Notes: generated by a model not told the origin, from the letters alone. Counted from the stretch's first letter, positions 17,773 through 25,977 are shown. The stretch is DNA of 64,000 bases from Azohydromonas lata NBRC 102462 (GCF_001571085.1 NZ_BCTC01000003.1:85197-149196); one strand, 5' to 3'. Translations and numbers: made by a program.

Positions 17773-19953
17773 TTACTGCGGCGTGAGCGGGCTGATCTTG
17801 AGCTGCCCAAACACCGCGTTGGCCGCCGTCAGGTTCAGCCGGGCCTGCGAGGAAATCGCGCCCACGCGGTTCTGGTAGCCGAAGTAGATCTTGCCGCCGC
17901 GCTGCACCAGCACCCGCGACCAGCCCTGGCGCTGCGACAGCAGCGGCAGGTCCGTGAAGCTCATGACGCGCGCGTCGCCCAGGGTGGCGATGGCGTAGGT
18001 GCCCTTGCCGATCTGGGTGCAGTTGCGGGTGGAGCCGTCGCTGGTGCGCTCCAGGCACTTGTAGTAGGTCGTGGCGTTGCCGGTGGTGCCGAAGGCCACG
18101 CGCAGCAGCGCGGTGGTGGTGTAGTAGTTGCCGGTCCCCGCGGGCTGCGCCATGGCGCCGGTGGCCTTGCCCAGGCTCACGGTGCTGTTGCTCCACCACT
18201 CGTTGCGCGCCAGGCTGGTGCCGTCCGCATTGGTGGAGGTGCCGTAGATGCAGGGCGTGCCGCGGCTGACGGCCACCAGGTCTTCCAGCTTGGCCGGCGT
18301 GGTCTTGTAGGTCGCGGAGTTCGTGGGCGTCACCGCGCCGCAGGCCACCTTGGCGCCGTTGCGCGCATCGCCGCCCGCGGCCACCGCGGCGGTGTAGGCC
18401 GTGGCGATGGCCGAGCCTTGCACGTCGTAGGCCGGTGCCGTGGCGGTGGCGAACCCGGTGCTGAACTGCAGCTTGGCCCCGGTGGGGAACTTGGCCGTGG
18501 TGCCCAGCAGCTTGAGGTCGGACGGTCCCCACTGCGCGTATGGCACGCCATCGGCACTGCCGGGGAATCCGCGCAGCCGCGTGACGACCTCCAGCAGCGT
18601 CTTGCCGCTGACGTCCACGCTGCTGTGCCACGAGGCACCCTGCTCCATGCCGGCGCAGTAGCTGTAGGTCCAGCGGGTGCCGGTCTGCGGCTTTTGCGTG
18701 CTGCGCGTGCCCAGCGGGCAGGCCGACCAGGCGGTGCCGTTCCAGTGCAGGTCGCCGGCGCGGGCCGAATCGCCGTGGAAGCCCCAATCGCTCACCTTGC
18801 CGGCGGCGTTGCGCTCGAACCGGCTGTAGTAGCGCACCGTGCCATCGGCGCCGGGCGTGTTGTCGGCGGCCGTGCTCAGGTTGGCGCGGAAGAACCAGTT
18901 GTTGGCATCGCTGAAGGTGAAGCCGCGCAGGTTGCCGCCGGCCAGCTTGGTACCCGCTGCGGCGTCCAGGGGCAGCTTGGACGCGCCTATGAGCGTGAGC
19001 ACCTTGCCGGCGTCGAGCTTGAGGTCTGCGCCTATCGCGGCCTTGGCCGCGGCCAGCAGCGCGGCCTCGCGGGTGGCGGCGGTCAGCGTGGTGTCGGCGG
19101 CCGTGGCGGCGGCCACGGCGCCCAAGGACGGCAGCGCGTCCACCAGGGCGTAGCGCAAGGCCTTGTCCAGGTCGGCCTGGGTGGCCACGACGCCATTGAA
19201 ATCCTTCTGCCCCACCACGCCGGCCTTGAGCGCGGAGGCCGCCTGCTGCTGCGCCAGCACCAGCAGCCGCGCCAGCGTGGCCGCGCGCACGGAAGCCGCG
19301 TCGGTGGCGCCGGTGTAGTCCTTCAGCGGCGAGACGGCCAGCCCGGCGGCCGACTGCACGGCCGCCGCGGCCACGGCCGTGGTGCTGCCGGCCAGCTCGG
19401 CCCAGGCCTGCACCAGCGTGGTCAGCGGCGTGACCACCGCGGCCTGGTCCGCGGGCGCCATGAGCACGAAGCGCGTGGCCACGGCGGTGGTGCCGTCCAC
19501 CGCGTCCGTGCCCACCACGGCCAGCAGCGGGTACTTGCCCACGATGGTGCTGGACATCTGCAGCGTGAGTCGGCCGTCGGCGCCGCTGCGGCCCTGCACC
19601 TCGCCGCTGTCGCAGGCGCCGTTGCCGTTGGCATCCAGGCACACCAGCGCGTTGCGCAGCGGACCGTCCACCACGCGGATGGGCTGCGACAACGTCAGGG
19701 GTGGCGCAGTGGTCGTTATGACGCCCCCCGTCGCGGTCGTCCCGTTGAACATGATGGGCGCGTCGGACACCCCGGCGGACGCGAGGGACGCAGTGGACGT
19801 GGCCCCGAGCGGCCCCGTCGTGGACACCATGACCGACGCGGCCTTCTCGGTGGCCGAGGTGGACGGCGCGTCCGCGCCGCCACCGCAACCGGCCAGGCCG
19901 GCACCCAGCAAGCCCGCAGCGGCCAGCGCCTGCGACACCTTCTTCAACAACAT
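17773..19953 (-). CDS. Large uncharacterised lipoprotein, 726 aa
   Basis: Signal peptide with lipobox LAGCGGG (Cys near residue 22) followed by a Ser/Thr/Ala-rich linker. Residues about 75-110 contain DGPLRNALVCLDANGNGACD, a calcium-loop-like segment seen in surface proteins with Ig-like or metal-dependent adhesion folds. A long Ala-rich helical region follows, then a C-terminal half rich in Gly, Thr and aromatic residues with paired Cys. GAGGGAG precedes ATG 19953, so I reject an earlier in-frame start at 20046. It is monocistronic and convergent with the EF-hand lipoprotein. I do not recognise the whole family; a cell-surface or substrate-binding role is speculation. Confidence 0.75.
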   Translation of the reverse strand: MLLKKVSQALAAAGLLGAGLAGCGGGADAPSTSATEKAASVMVSTTGPLGATSTASLASAGVSDAPIMFNGTTATGGVITTTAPPLTLSQPIRVVDGPLRNALVCLDANGNGACDSGEVQGRSGADGRLTLQMSSTIVGKYPLLAVVGTDAVDGTTAVATRFVLMAPADQAAVVTPLTTLVQAWAELAGSTTAVAAAAVQSAAGLAVSPLKDYTGATDAASVRAATLARLLVLAQQQAASALKAGVVGQKDFNGVVATQADLDKALRYALVDALPSLGAVAAATAADTTLTAATREAALLAAAKAAIGADLKLDAGKVLTLIGASKLPLDAAAGTKLAGGNLRGFTFSDANNWFFRANLSTAADNTPGADGTVRYYSRFERNAAGKVSDWGFHGDSARAGDLHWNGTAWSACPLGTRSTQKPQTGTRWTYSYCAGMEQGASWHSSVDVSGKTLLEVVTRLRGFPGSADGVPYAQWGPSDLKLLGTTAKFPTGAKLQFSTGFATATAPAYDVQGSAIATAYTAAVAAGGDARNGAKVACGAVTPTNSATYKTTPAKLEDLVAVSRGTPCIYGTSTNADGTSLARNEWWSNSTVSLGKATGAMAQPAGTGNYYTTTALLRVAFGTTGNATTYYKCLERTSDGSTRNCTQIGKGTYAIATLGDARVMSFTDLPLLSQRQGWSRVLVQRGGKIYFGYQNRVGAISSQARLNLTAANAVFGQLKISPLTPQ

Positions 19954-20117
19954 GGCCGACTCCCTCGCTTCGTGATGTGAACGAGCCCCGACGAGGCGCC
20001 ATGCAGGTCGGGACAAACACTCCATCATGCCCAAGCAAGGTAACAAAAAGCTTTCTTTGTGTTGCCGTGAATCCGCTGAAGAGGCCCCCGGGGCTGGTCA
20101 TGCCGCCCCGGCCGCCC

Positions 20118-21356
20118 TCAGCGCCAGGCCAGCCAGGCCGCGCTGATGGCCATGGAGGCCAGCGTCACCGGCACGCCGATGCGCGCGTGCTCGCGCCAGC
20201 CGAAGGGCACGCCGTGGCGCCCGGCGGCGTCGGCCACGATGAGGTTGGCGATGCTGCCCACTAGCAGCAGGTTGCCCGCCAGCGTGCTCACCAGCGCCAG
20301 CAGCGGCCCGGCGTCGGGCCCCGACAGCGGCAGCAGCAGCATCACCGCCGGCACGTTGGAGACGAGGTTGCTCAGCACGAACGTGGCGCCGAACAGCGTG
20401 GCGGGGTGGTCCAGCCGCCAGCCGGCCGCGGCCATGCGGTCCACCAGCGCCTGCGGCAGCCCCGTGGCCTGCAGCGCGTGGTTGACCACGAACAGGCCCA
20501 TGAACAGCACCAGCAGTTGCCAGTCCACCAGGCCCAGCATGTCGCGCGAGTGCAGGCGGCGGCTCAGCAGCAGCAGCCCCGCGCCGGCCAGCGCCACCAC
20601 CTCGCGCGGCCAGGGCGCGAACAGGAAGCACAGCAGCACGCCCAGCGCCACCAGCAGCCCCTTGGCCGCCTGCCAGCGCGACAGCGGCAAGTCTTCGCCC
20701 GGCACGGCGGGCGCATGGGCCGCGGAGGCATCGGCCGCCGGTGCCGGCGCGGCGTGCAGCCGCTCGCGCATCAGCCAGGCCACCAGCACCCAGGTCGCCA
20801 GCAGCGAGGCCAGCACCGGCGGCAGCACCTGCAGCACGTAGCCGCCGAAGGGCAGCTTCAACTGCGCGCCGATGAGCATGTTCTGCGGGTTGCCTATGAG
20901 CGTGGCGGCCGAGCCGATGTTGGCGCTGCAGGCCAGCGCGAGCAGGTAGGGCAGCGCGTCGCGGCCGCGGCGGCGGCAGGCGTCCACCAGCACCGGCGCC
21001 ATGGCCAGGCACACCACGTCGTTGCTGAACACGGCCGAGAGCACGGCGGAGACGGCGATCAGCGCCCCCAGCAGCGCCGCGGGGGCGATGTCCAGCGCGG
21101 CCAGGCGGCGCGCCACGGCGTCGTAGAAGCCGCCCAAGCGCATCTGCGCCGAGATCACCATGAAGGCGAACAGCAGCAGGATGGTGGGCAGGTCGATCGA
21201 CTGCGCCGCCGCCTCCACGCTCACGGCTTCGGCCGCGATCAGCGCGATGGCCCCCAGCAGCGCCACGCCGCCGCGGTCGAGCTGCAGGAAGGGCAGGCCG
21301 CCGAGGACCATGCCGAGATAGACCAGGGAAAAGACGAGGAGAACGAAATCGGTCAT
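20118..21356 (-). CDS. Anion permease of the SLC13/ArsB (ion transporter) superfamily
   Basis: 412-residue inner-membrane protein with about eleven helices. Family features: FSNDVVCLAMAPVLV (first conserved hairpin loop), SANIGSAATLIGNPQNMLIG (typical G-x-A-T-L-I-G-N-P-Q-N motif), and the repeated LSNLVSNVPAVMLLLPL plus GSIANLIVADAAGR in the second half. This two-fold repeat is standard for CitT/ArsB-like transporters. The substrate (dicarboxylate, sulfate, arsenite or other) is not determined by these motifs. ATG 21356. It is divergent from the unknown gene at 21.6 kb across a 223-bp gap that carries a sigma-54-like promoter for the other strand. Confidence 0.85.
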   Translation of the reverse strand: MTDFVLLVFSLVYLGMVLGGLPFLQLDRGGVALLGAIALIAAEAVSVEAAAQSIDLPTILLLFAFMVISAQMRLGGFYDAVARRLAALDIAPAALLGALIAVSAVLSAVFSNDVVCLAMAPVLVDACRRRGRDALPYLLALACSANIGSAATLIGNPQNMLIGAQLKLPFGGYVLQVLPPVLASLLATWVLVAWLMRERLHAAPAPAADASAAHAPAVPGEDLPLSRWQAAKGLLVALGVLLCFLFAPWPREVVALAGAGLLLLSRRLHSRDMLGLVDWQLLVLFMGLFVVNHALQATGLPQALVDRMAAAGWRLDHPATLFGATFVLSNLVSNVPAVMLLLPLSGPDAGPLLALVSTLAGNLLLVGSIANLIVADAAGRHGVPFGWREHARIGVPVTLASMAISAAWLAWR

Positions 21357-21476
21357 GCGCAAACACCCGCCGCGGCGCCACCTGTGAACGGCGGGCGCCG
21401 CGGCAGGCCCAACTGGAAAAGGCGCGACGGTACACGCTGCGCGCTGCGCTTGTCCGCGCCGCCCTGGCGCAGCGGC

Positions 21477-21492
21477 TGGCACCGGCCTTGCC
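21477..21492 (+). promoter_or_regulatory. Sigma-54-type (-24/-12) promoter candidate
   Basis: TGGCAC-CGGCC-TTGC at 21477-21491 matches the -24/-12 consensus TGGCAC-N5-TTGC at every fixed base with exact spacing; GG would be at -24 and GC at -12. The predicted transcript start is near 21503, about 6 bp before a strong Shine-Dalgarno (AAGGAGA) and 18 bp before an ATG at 21521. No enhancer-binding-protein gene or binding site is evident nearby. Position and spacing make this more than a chance match, but it is unproven. Confidence 0.55.
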
Positions 21493-21520
21493 GACTCCTG
21501 GACAATCCAAGGAGAACGAC

Positions 21521-21589
21521 ATGACTGACAACCGCAACACCCCCTCCTCCACCGCGCACCCGGGAGCTGAAGCACACCCATGGCGATAG
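21521..21589 (+). CDS. 22-codon leader ORF overlapping the next gene
   Basis: ATG 21521 is preceded by AAGGAGA with six bases of spacing, the strongest ribosome-binding site in this gap. It encodes MTDNRNTPSSTAHPGAEAHP followed by WR and stops with TAG at 21587-21589, ten bases inside the next gene, which starts at 21580. The overlap suggests translational coupling, with ribosomes ending on the leader restarting on the larger gene. The peptide has no run of one amino acid that would suggest attenuation. It may equally be the leftover of a mis-set start. Confidence 0.45.
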   Translation: MTDNRNTPSSTAHPGAEAHPWR

Positions 21590-22431
21590 ACAGGGACTGG
21601 CACTTCGTCCTGGGCGCACAGGACCCGGAGATGCGCGAAATCCAGCGCGTGGTGGACAGCGAGGGCTTGTACTGGGCCCACGCCGCGCGCCACAAGCGCC
21701 GCTGCATCCCGCGCACGGCCTATGACGCCGACGGCGTGGTGCGCGTGGGCTCGGACCAGATTCCGCGCCCCGCCGTGCTGCCACCGCGCGCGCCGGCCGT
21801 GTTCGTGGAGTGCACGGTGCTGGGCCTGGAGCCGGTGGTGCGGGTGGACCACCACCACCCCGGCGATGCGGGCTACGAGGTGGAGCCGGAGCGCTTCATG
21901 GAGGGCGCCTCGCTGGGCCAGGTGCTGCGGCTGCTGGAGCGCGAGCCCAACGAGACGCAGCGGCTGCTGGCCGCCAGCGACCACTGCCTCACCGCCGCCT
22001 ACCAGGGCCGCTGCCCGGGGGTGGACCCGCACGAGCTGCTGTTCCTGCGCGCGTCGTGGAAGGCCAAGGTGCTTGGGCGCACGCTGTCGGACGTGGTGGA
22101 AGGCATCCTGGACGCCGCCCAGCGCGTGCGCGCCCACCACGACGGCGAGCTGGGCGAAAGCCGCTTTCTGGACCCGACCGAAATCCCCATGGACCTGGCC
22201 GAAGGCGCGGCCTACGCGGGCATCCCCGTGCGCTACCGCGAGCTGCTCGCGGACGGCGTGCTCAAGGAAATGTTCAAGGGCGGCACGCCGCAGGCCGTGG
22301 AGCGCTTCATGGCCGAACACGAGGCCGCCGGGCGGCCCGTGTACGGCAACCCGTACCGCGGCTACGCCGGGACGTACTGGGGCGGGCGGCGCGAGCCGGA
22401 AGTAGCAGGGCGGGTGGTGGAGTCAGGGTGA
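21580..22431 (+). CDS. Conserved-looking hypothetical protein, 283 aa
   Basis: Cytoplasmic protein, no signal or membrane segment. Notable stretches are VRVDHHHPGDAGYEVEPERF near residue 90, ASLGQVLRLL, and AASDHCLTAAYQGRCPGVDP near residue 130. The DHHHP and SDHC elements recall metal ligands of DHH-type phosphoesterases, but the overall pattern is not a convincing match and I leave function open. The C-terminus contains PMDLAEGAAYAGIPVRYREL. ATG 21580 overlaps the end of a 22-codon leader with a much better ribosome-binding site. It is convergent with the ParS-like gene, with nine bases between stops. Confidence 0.65.
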   Translation: MAIDRDWHFVLGAQDPEMREIQRVVDSEGLYWAHAARHKRRCIPRTAYDADGVVRVGSDQIPRPAVLPPRAPAVFVECTVLGLEPVVRVDHHHPGDAGYEVEPERFMEGASLGQVLRLLEREPNETQRLLAASDHCLTAAYQGRCPGVDPHELLFLRASWKAKVLGRTLSDVVEGILDAAQRVRAHHDGELGESRFLDPTEIPMDLAEGAAYAGIPVRYRELLADGVLKEMFKGGTPQAVERFMAEHEAAGRPVYGNPYRGYAGTYWGGRREPEVAGRVVESG

Positions 22432-22440
22432 TTCAGTCCG

Positions 22441-22968
22441 TCACCTTGCCGCGGCGCCCAGCCGCAAGCTCTCCGCGGCCTGCGCGGCCACCTCCTCCAT
22501 GCCACCCGCCGACCCCAGCAGCTCCGCCGGCCGGTGCGCCTGCAGCCCAGGCTGCGGCGTCTCCAGCCACGGCCCAAGCCAGCGCGCCGCGTCGAACCGG
22601 CCCACGACGCCCGCGCCGCCGTCGGCCATGGCCTGCACGCGCCCAAGCAGCCACAGCAGCCGGAGGGTGCGCAGCCCCGCCGCCGCCGGCAGCGGCGCGT
22701 CGGTGAACGATTTCTTCTCCGCCGCCGAGCGGTTCGTGCCCAGGATGTCGCGGAAGAAATGGCGCGGCGCGATGTCCAGCGCCCGCCCCAGATCGCGCGC
22801 CAGCACGGCCGGGACGGCGGCGGCGTCCAGCTTGTCCAGCACGTCGGCTTCCAAGGCGGCGAGCGTCCTGGCCTGCGCCATCAGGCTCTGGCCGGGGCGG
22901 TAGCCGCGCAGGTCCGGCGCGGGGGCGGCGGCGGACGCGTCGTTGGCCGCCTGGGCGTTCTTGGCCAT
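22441..22968 (-). CDS. MbcA/ParS/Xre-type antitoxin-like protein (DUF2384), orphan
   Basis: 175 aa. The C-terminal half has the shape of the toxin-binding domain of the ParS/MbcA/Xre antitoxins: a RTLRLLWLLGRVQAMADGG helix, then FDAARWLGPWLETPQPGLQA, HRPAELLGSAGGMEEVAAQA. The W-L-x-x-P-x-x-x-L and P-x-E-L-L-G-S-x-x-G-x-x-x-V patterns are the hallmarks. The N-terminal half (ALDIAPRHFFRDILG) may hold the helix-turn-helix. ATG 22968 starts it; longer upstream frames look non-coding. No RES-domain toxin or other partner is adjacent on either side. Assignment is moderate; it may act as a free-standing regulator. Confidence 0.6.
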   Translation of the reverse strand: MAKNAQAANDASAAAPAPDLRGYRPGQSLMAQARTLAALEADVLDKLDAAAVPAVLARDLGRALDIAPRHFFRDILGTNRSAAEKKSFTDAPLPAAAGLRTLRLLWLLGRVQAMADGGAGVVGRFDAARWLGPWLETPQPGLQAHRPAELLGSAGGMEEVAAQAAESLRLGAAAR

Positions 22969-23046
22969 CACGGCTGAAGCTCCCGCGCCCCGCCGCACGG
23001 GCACGGTGGTTGCCGCCCAGGGCGACGACAACCCAGGAGCCCCGCC

Positions 23047-23280
23047 GTGGACGACAAGACCCTGCTGCAGCACATCACCGAGCTGGTCGATGAGGAAAAC
23101 CGCCTGCGCGCCGACACGCAGTCCCCCGACCAGCACCGCGCGCGCATCGAGGAGCTGGAAGTGCAGCTCGACCAGTGCTGGGACCTGCTGCGCCAGCGCC
23201 GCGCCAAGCGCGAGTTCGGCCAGAACCCCGACGACGCCCAGGTGCGCGACAAGAACACGGTGGAGAAGTACATCCAGTGA
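23047..23280 (+). CDS. DUF2630 family protein, 77 aa
   Basis: Small helical, highly charged cytoplasmic protein: LLQHITELVDEENRLRADTQ, then a long helix RIEELEVQLDQCWDLLRQRRA ending in REFGQNPDDAQVRD. The I-x-x-L-V-D-E-E-x-x-L-R opening and L-D-Q-C-W-D-L-L-R-Q-R-R-A core are characteristic of DUF2630, whose role is unknown. The start is GTG 23047, preceded by CCAGGAG; no in-frame ATG fits. It is divergent from the ParS-like gene and converges on the PfpI-family gene with a 21-bp gap. Confidence 0.85.
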   Translation: MDDKTLLQHITELVDEENRLRADTQSPDQHRARIEELEVQLDQCWDLLRQRRAKREFGQNPDDAQVRDKNTVEKYIQ

Positions 23281-23301
23281 GCGCCGCGGGTGGCGGCGGG
23301 C

Positions 23302-24009
23302 TCAGCCCGCCGCGCCCTGGGCATCGCCTGACGGCCCCTCGGCCGCCCGCGCCAGCCGCGCGAAGTAGGCCGACTTGCCGGTCTTGTAGAGCTGCTCCCA
23401 GGCCTGCAGCGCCTCGCCCTCGTAGATCTCCAGCAGGGCGAAGATTTCGCGCGCGAATTCGATGGGCGCCATGCCGCCGGCGGTAATGAGGTTGCCGTCG
23501 CGCACGGCGGGCTCGTCGCGATAGAAGCCCTCGCCCGCGTAGCCCGTGCCCTTGAGGTAGCTCAGCGCGTTGCTGGTGTGGGGACGCGTGTCCAGCCAGC
23601 CGGCACGCGCGAGGGCGGCCGTGGCGCCGCAGATGGCTGCCACCGGCACGCCGCGGCGCAGGAAGGCGCCGGCCTTGCCGATGGCGGCGTGGTGCGACTC
23701 GTCGTCGGCCCACGCCGTGCCGCCGGGCAGGATGAGCATCGCGCTGTCGTCCGGCAACAAATCCTCGACGCCCAGGTCCGGCAGCACGGAGACGCCGCCC
23801 ATGGAACGCGGCACCGCATGCCGGCCGGGCCCGACCGTCTTGACTTGCCAGCGCCCGGGCTCGCGCTGGAACTGCGGGTTGTTGATGCCGGCCACGGCGA
23901 AGGCGGCTTCCCAGTCGGCGAAGCCGTCGAAGACGTAGAGGTGCACGGTGCGCTTGGGCACATCGGCGCCGGCCTGGGAGGCGGCGGCGGAAGAAGCGAG
24001 GTCTTGCAT
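23302..24009 (-). CDS. DJ-1/PfpI family protein
   Basis: 235 aa. Class I glutamine-amidotransferase-like fold shown by the opening VHLYVFDGFADWEAAFAVAG, MLILPGGTAWAD and the nucleophile elbow PVAAICGATAALARAG, where the Cys of AICGAT is the reactive residue; the following HTSNALSYLKG carries the usual His. Members act as deglycases, hydratases or peptidases and the exact role here is not set. It ends a minus-strand set Lrp-unknown-PfpI, 35 bp after the unknown gene, so control by the Lrp-type regulator is plausible. Confidence 0.85.
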   Translation of the reverse strand: MQDLASSAAASQAGADVPKRTVHLYVFDGFADWEAAFAVAGINNPQFQREPGRWQVKTVGPGRHAVPRSMGGVSVLPDLGVEDLLPDDSAMLILPGGTAWADDESHHAAIGKAGAFLRRGVPVAAICGATAALARAGWLDTRPHTSNALSYLKGTGYAGEGFYRDEPAVRDGNLITAGGMAPIEFAREIFALLEIYEGEALQAWEQLYKTGKSAYFARLARAAEGPSGDAQGAAG

Positions 24010-24044
24010 GCCCCTCGCGCAGCAGGCGCCGTGCCCTGTGGGCG

Positions 24045-24617
24045 CTACGCCAGGGTGCGCGCGTCTATCCAGTGCACGCAGGCGGCGTGGGCGCGGGCCT
24101 CGCGGACCATGTGGTCGGTGCCGCCGCGGTGGCCGCTGCCGTCGCCGTTCCACAGGACGACCAGATGCACCCTCCCCGCGCCCTGCGCCAGCGCCATGTG
24201 CAACAGCCACAGGTTGCAGCGCTCGAAGGCGTTGGCGCCGTCCGGCAGCGGCCCCAGCTCGCGCGGCATGAGGCGCGGCGGCGCCCAATGCGGGCGCAGC
24301 GCCTCGTAGAGCGCGCGCCAGCGCTCGCCCTCGCTCACGGGCTCGACCGAGCGGCGGATGAACTCGTCCTCCTCGAAAGGCAGCAGCACCTCGCAGCGCA
24401 GGCCGCGCGCGACGCAGGCTTGCAGGAAGAGCAGGTCGCCCCCCGCGGCGGCCTGGGACAGCGCGAGGTCTTGCGCGCCGGCGCCTTGCGCGTCCAGCAC
24501 GCCGGCGATGCGCTGCCGCGCCGCCGGCACCTTGTCCATGGGAAAGCGCGGCGGCGTGCGGCCGGGGACATCCGGCATGTGGCCGCTGAAGAGGAAGACG
24601 CGGCGCGGCGCCGTCAT
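24045..24617 (-). CDS. Conserved-looking hypothetical protein, 190 aa
   Basis: Cytoplasmic alpha/beta protein. It opens RRVFLFSGHMPDVPGR, goes on with a helix and AAAGGDLLFLQACVARGLRC and EVLLPFEEDEFIRRSVEP, and ends with VHLVVLWNGDGSGHRGGTDH. This looks like a Rossmann-type nucleotide-binding fold resembling SLOG-like domains sometimes found attached to cyclase or TPR proteins in other bacteria. That comparison is from memory of the pattern, not a search. Its ATG overlaps the Lrp stop by four bases, so the two are translationally coupled. Confidence 0.65.
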   Translation of the reverse strand: MTAPRRVFLFSGHMPDVPGRTPPRFPMDKVPAARQRIAGVLDAQGAGAQDLALSQAAAGGDLLFLQACVARGLRCEVLLPFEEDEFIRRSVEPVSEGERWRALYEALRPHWAPPRLMPRELGPLPDGANAFERCNLWLLHMALAQGAGRVHLVVLWNGDGSGHRGGTDHMVREARAHAACVHWIDARTLA

Positions 24618-25048
24618 GGCGCCGATTGCCGGTAGGTGGCGAGGTGGATGCTGGTCTCGGTGCCGCGGATGCCTTGCAGCAGCCGGATGCGCTCCAGCAC
24701 CGCGGAGAGCTCCTGCAGGCTGGCGGCGCGCAGTTCGGCGAGCAGATCCCAGCGGCCGTTGGTGTCGTGCAGGGCGACGACGCCGGGCTCGCCCAGGAGC
24801 CGCGTGACGACCTCGCGCGTGCGGTTGCCCTCCACCAGGATGCCCATCCAGGCCGTGATGCCCGCGGGCTGCGCATCCGGCCGCAACTGCACCGTGTAGC
24901 CCACGATGACCTCTTCCTGCTCCAGCCTGCGGATGCGGTTGGCGACGGTGCCGCGCGAGACGTTCAGCCGGTGCGCCAGGGTGGCGACGCTCAGGCGGGC
25001 GTCGGCGCGCAGCAGGGCGATGAGGCGGTGGTCGAGGTCGTCGAGCAT
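24614..25048 (-). CDS. Lrp/AsnC family transcriptional regulator
   Basis: 144 aa. The N-terminal winged helix is LDDLDHRLIALLRADARLSV followed by ATLAHRLNVSRGTVANRIRRLE, with the recognition helix SRGTVANRIRRLE. The C-terminal RAM/AsnC ligand-binding domain (residues about 65-140) contains VVALHDTNGRWDLLAELRA. Family members bind amino acids and control their metabolism. It is the first gene of a minus-strand set and overlaps the next gene by four bases, so it probably regulates its own operon. Confidence 0.92.
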   Translation of the reverse strand: MLDDLDHRLIALLRADARLSVATLAHRLNVSRGTVANRIRRLEQEEVIVGYTVQLRPDAQPAGITAWMGILVEGNRTREVVTRLLGEPGVVALHDTNGRWDLLAELRAASLQELSAVLERIRLLQGIRGTETSIHLATYRQSAP

Positions 25049-25327
25049 GGATGGCGGAGCCGGTATTTACTGTGGCGATTTACGACAGGAAAGAACTGTC
25101 ACGGCAAAGAGGGCGGCTTGCAATTCAGAAATTGGTGCCCGCGGCGATGCTCTCCGAGCACTGACACGGGCGCCTGTCACCGGCCAGCGGCGTGGTCACC
25201 AGCGCCCGGGCCCGGTCGGTGAGGTCAGGGCGTGCGACGAAGAAGGGCTCCCCGCTTCGCCGCTCCCGCCAGAATCACGCTTCCCGCTGCCATCTCCGGC
25301 CAAGGCAGCAGGAGGAGAGAAGACCCG

Positions 25328-25813
25328 ATGAAGCGACTGACGATGTCCCTGGATGACGACCTGGCCGATGCCTTCGAGGCGCTGGTGCGCTCGCGCGGCT
25401 ACGAGAACCGCTCGGAGGCCTTCCGCGACCTGCTGCGCCAGGACCTGGGCAGCACGCGGCTGCGCGAGCAGCCCGACGCCCCCTGCGTGGCCACGCTGAG
25501 TTACGTCTACAACCACCACCAGCGGCAGTTGGCCCTGCGGCTGACGGACCTGCAGCACGACCACCACGAGCTCACCGTCGCCACCACGCATGCCCACCTG
25601 GACCATGACCACTGCATCGAGACCGTCATCCTGCGCGGGCGCACCGATGCCGTGCGCAGCTTCGCGCAGTCGGTGATCACACAACCGGGTGTGAGCCACG
25701 GCAACCTGAACCTGGTCCCCATGGCCGTGCACCACGCGCAGGGCCACGAACACCTGCAGCCCGCGGCTGCACACCCGAGCCCAGCGAAGGGCCTCAAGCG
25801 CTCAAGCCGCTGA
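25328..25813 (+). CDS. nikR: Nickel-responsive regulator NikR
   Basis: 161 aa. N-terminal ribbon-helix-helix MKRLTMSLDDDLADAFEALV followed by GYENRSEAFRDLLRQDL, then an ACT-like nickel domain. The four high-affinity nickel ligands of E. coli NikR (His76, His87, His89, Cys95) correspond to His77, His88, His90 and Cys96 in LQHDHHELTV and THAHLDHDHCIE. A tail of about 25 residues extends past the usual end. AGGAGGAGAG precedes ATG 25328. The two operator-like palindromes downstream and the TonB receptor make nickel-controlled outer-membrane uptake the probable role. No operator is seen ahead of nikR itself, where the 279-bp gap holds nothing else I recognise. Confidence 0.95.
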   Translation: MKRLTMSLDDDLADAFEALVRSRGYENRSEAFRDLLRQDLGSTRLREQPDAPCVATLSYVYNHHQRQLALRLTDLQHDHHELTVATTHAHLDHDHCIETVILRGRTDAVRSFAQSVITQPGVSHGNLNLVPMAVHHAQGHEHLQPAAAHPSPAKGLKRSSR

Positions 25814-25950
25814 CCTCGCCGCTGGCCGCACTGCAAGCGACGCTGCCGCTTTGGCTTGGGCGGTGCAAGGCCGGCATGCAGGGCCAAGCCAGCGCGCCCT
25901 CCACGGCACCCTTGGGCGGCGGCGCCGCTGAAGCGCCGGGCACGGATCTT

Positions 25951-25977
25951 GTGTGACGTTTTTTAATTTCGTCATAC
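25951..25977. promoter_or_regulatory. NikR operator candidate 1
   Basis: GTGTGACG and CGTCATAC form a near-perfect 27-bp palindrome (one mismatch between arms). Counted on the six-base cores it is GTGTGA-N15-TCATAC. The E. coli NikR operator is GTATGA-N16-TCATAC. The AT-rich centre (TTTTTTAATTT) suggests overlap with a promoter. It lies 99 bp before the preferred start of the TonB receptor and 137 bp after the nikR stop. Confidence 0.75.

Noticed and set aside
21580..22431. DHH phosphoesterase assignment for the 283-aa protein
   Set aside because: A DHHHP and SDHC element are visible, but the other DHH/DHHA1 motifs are not, so no function is assigned.
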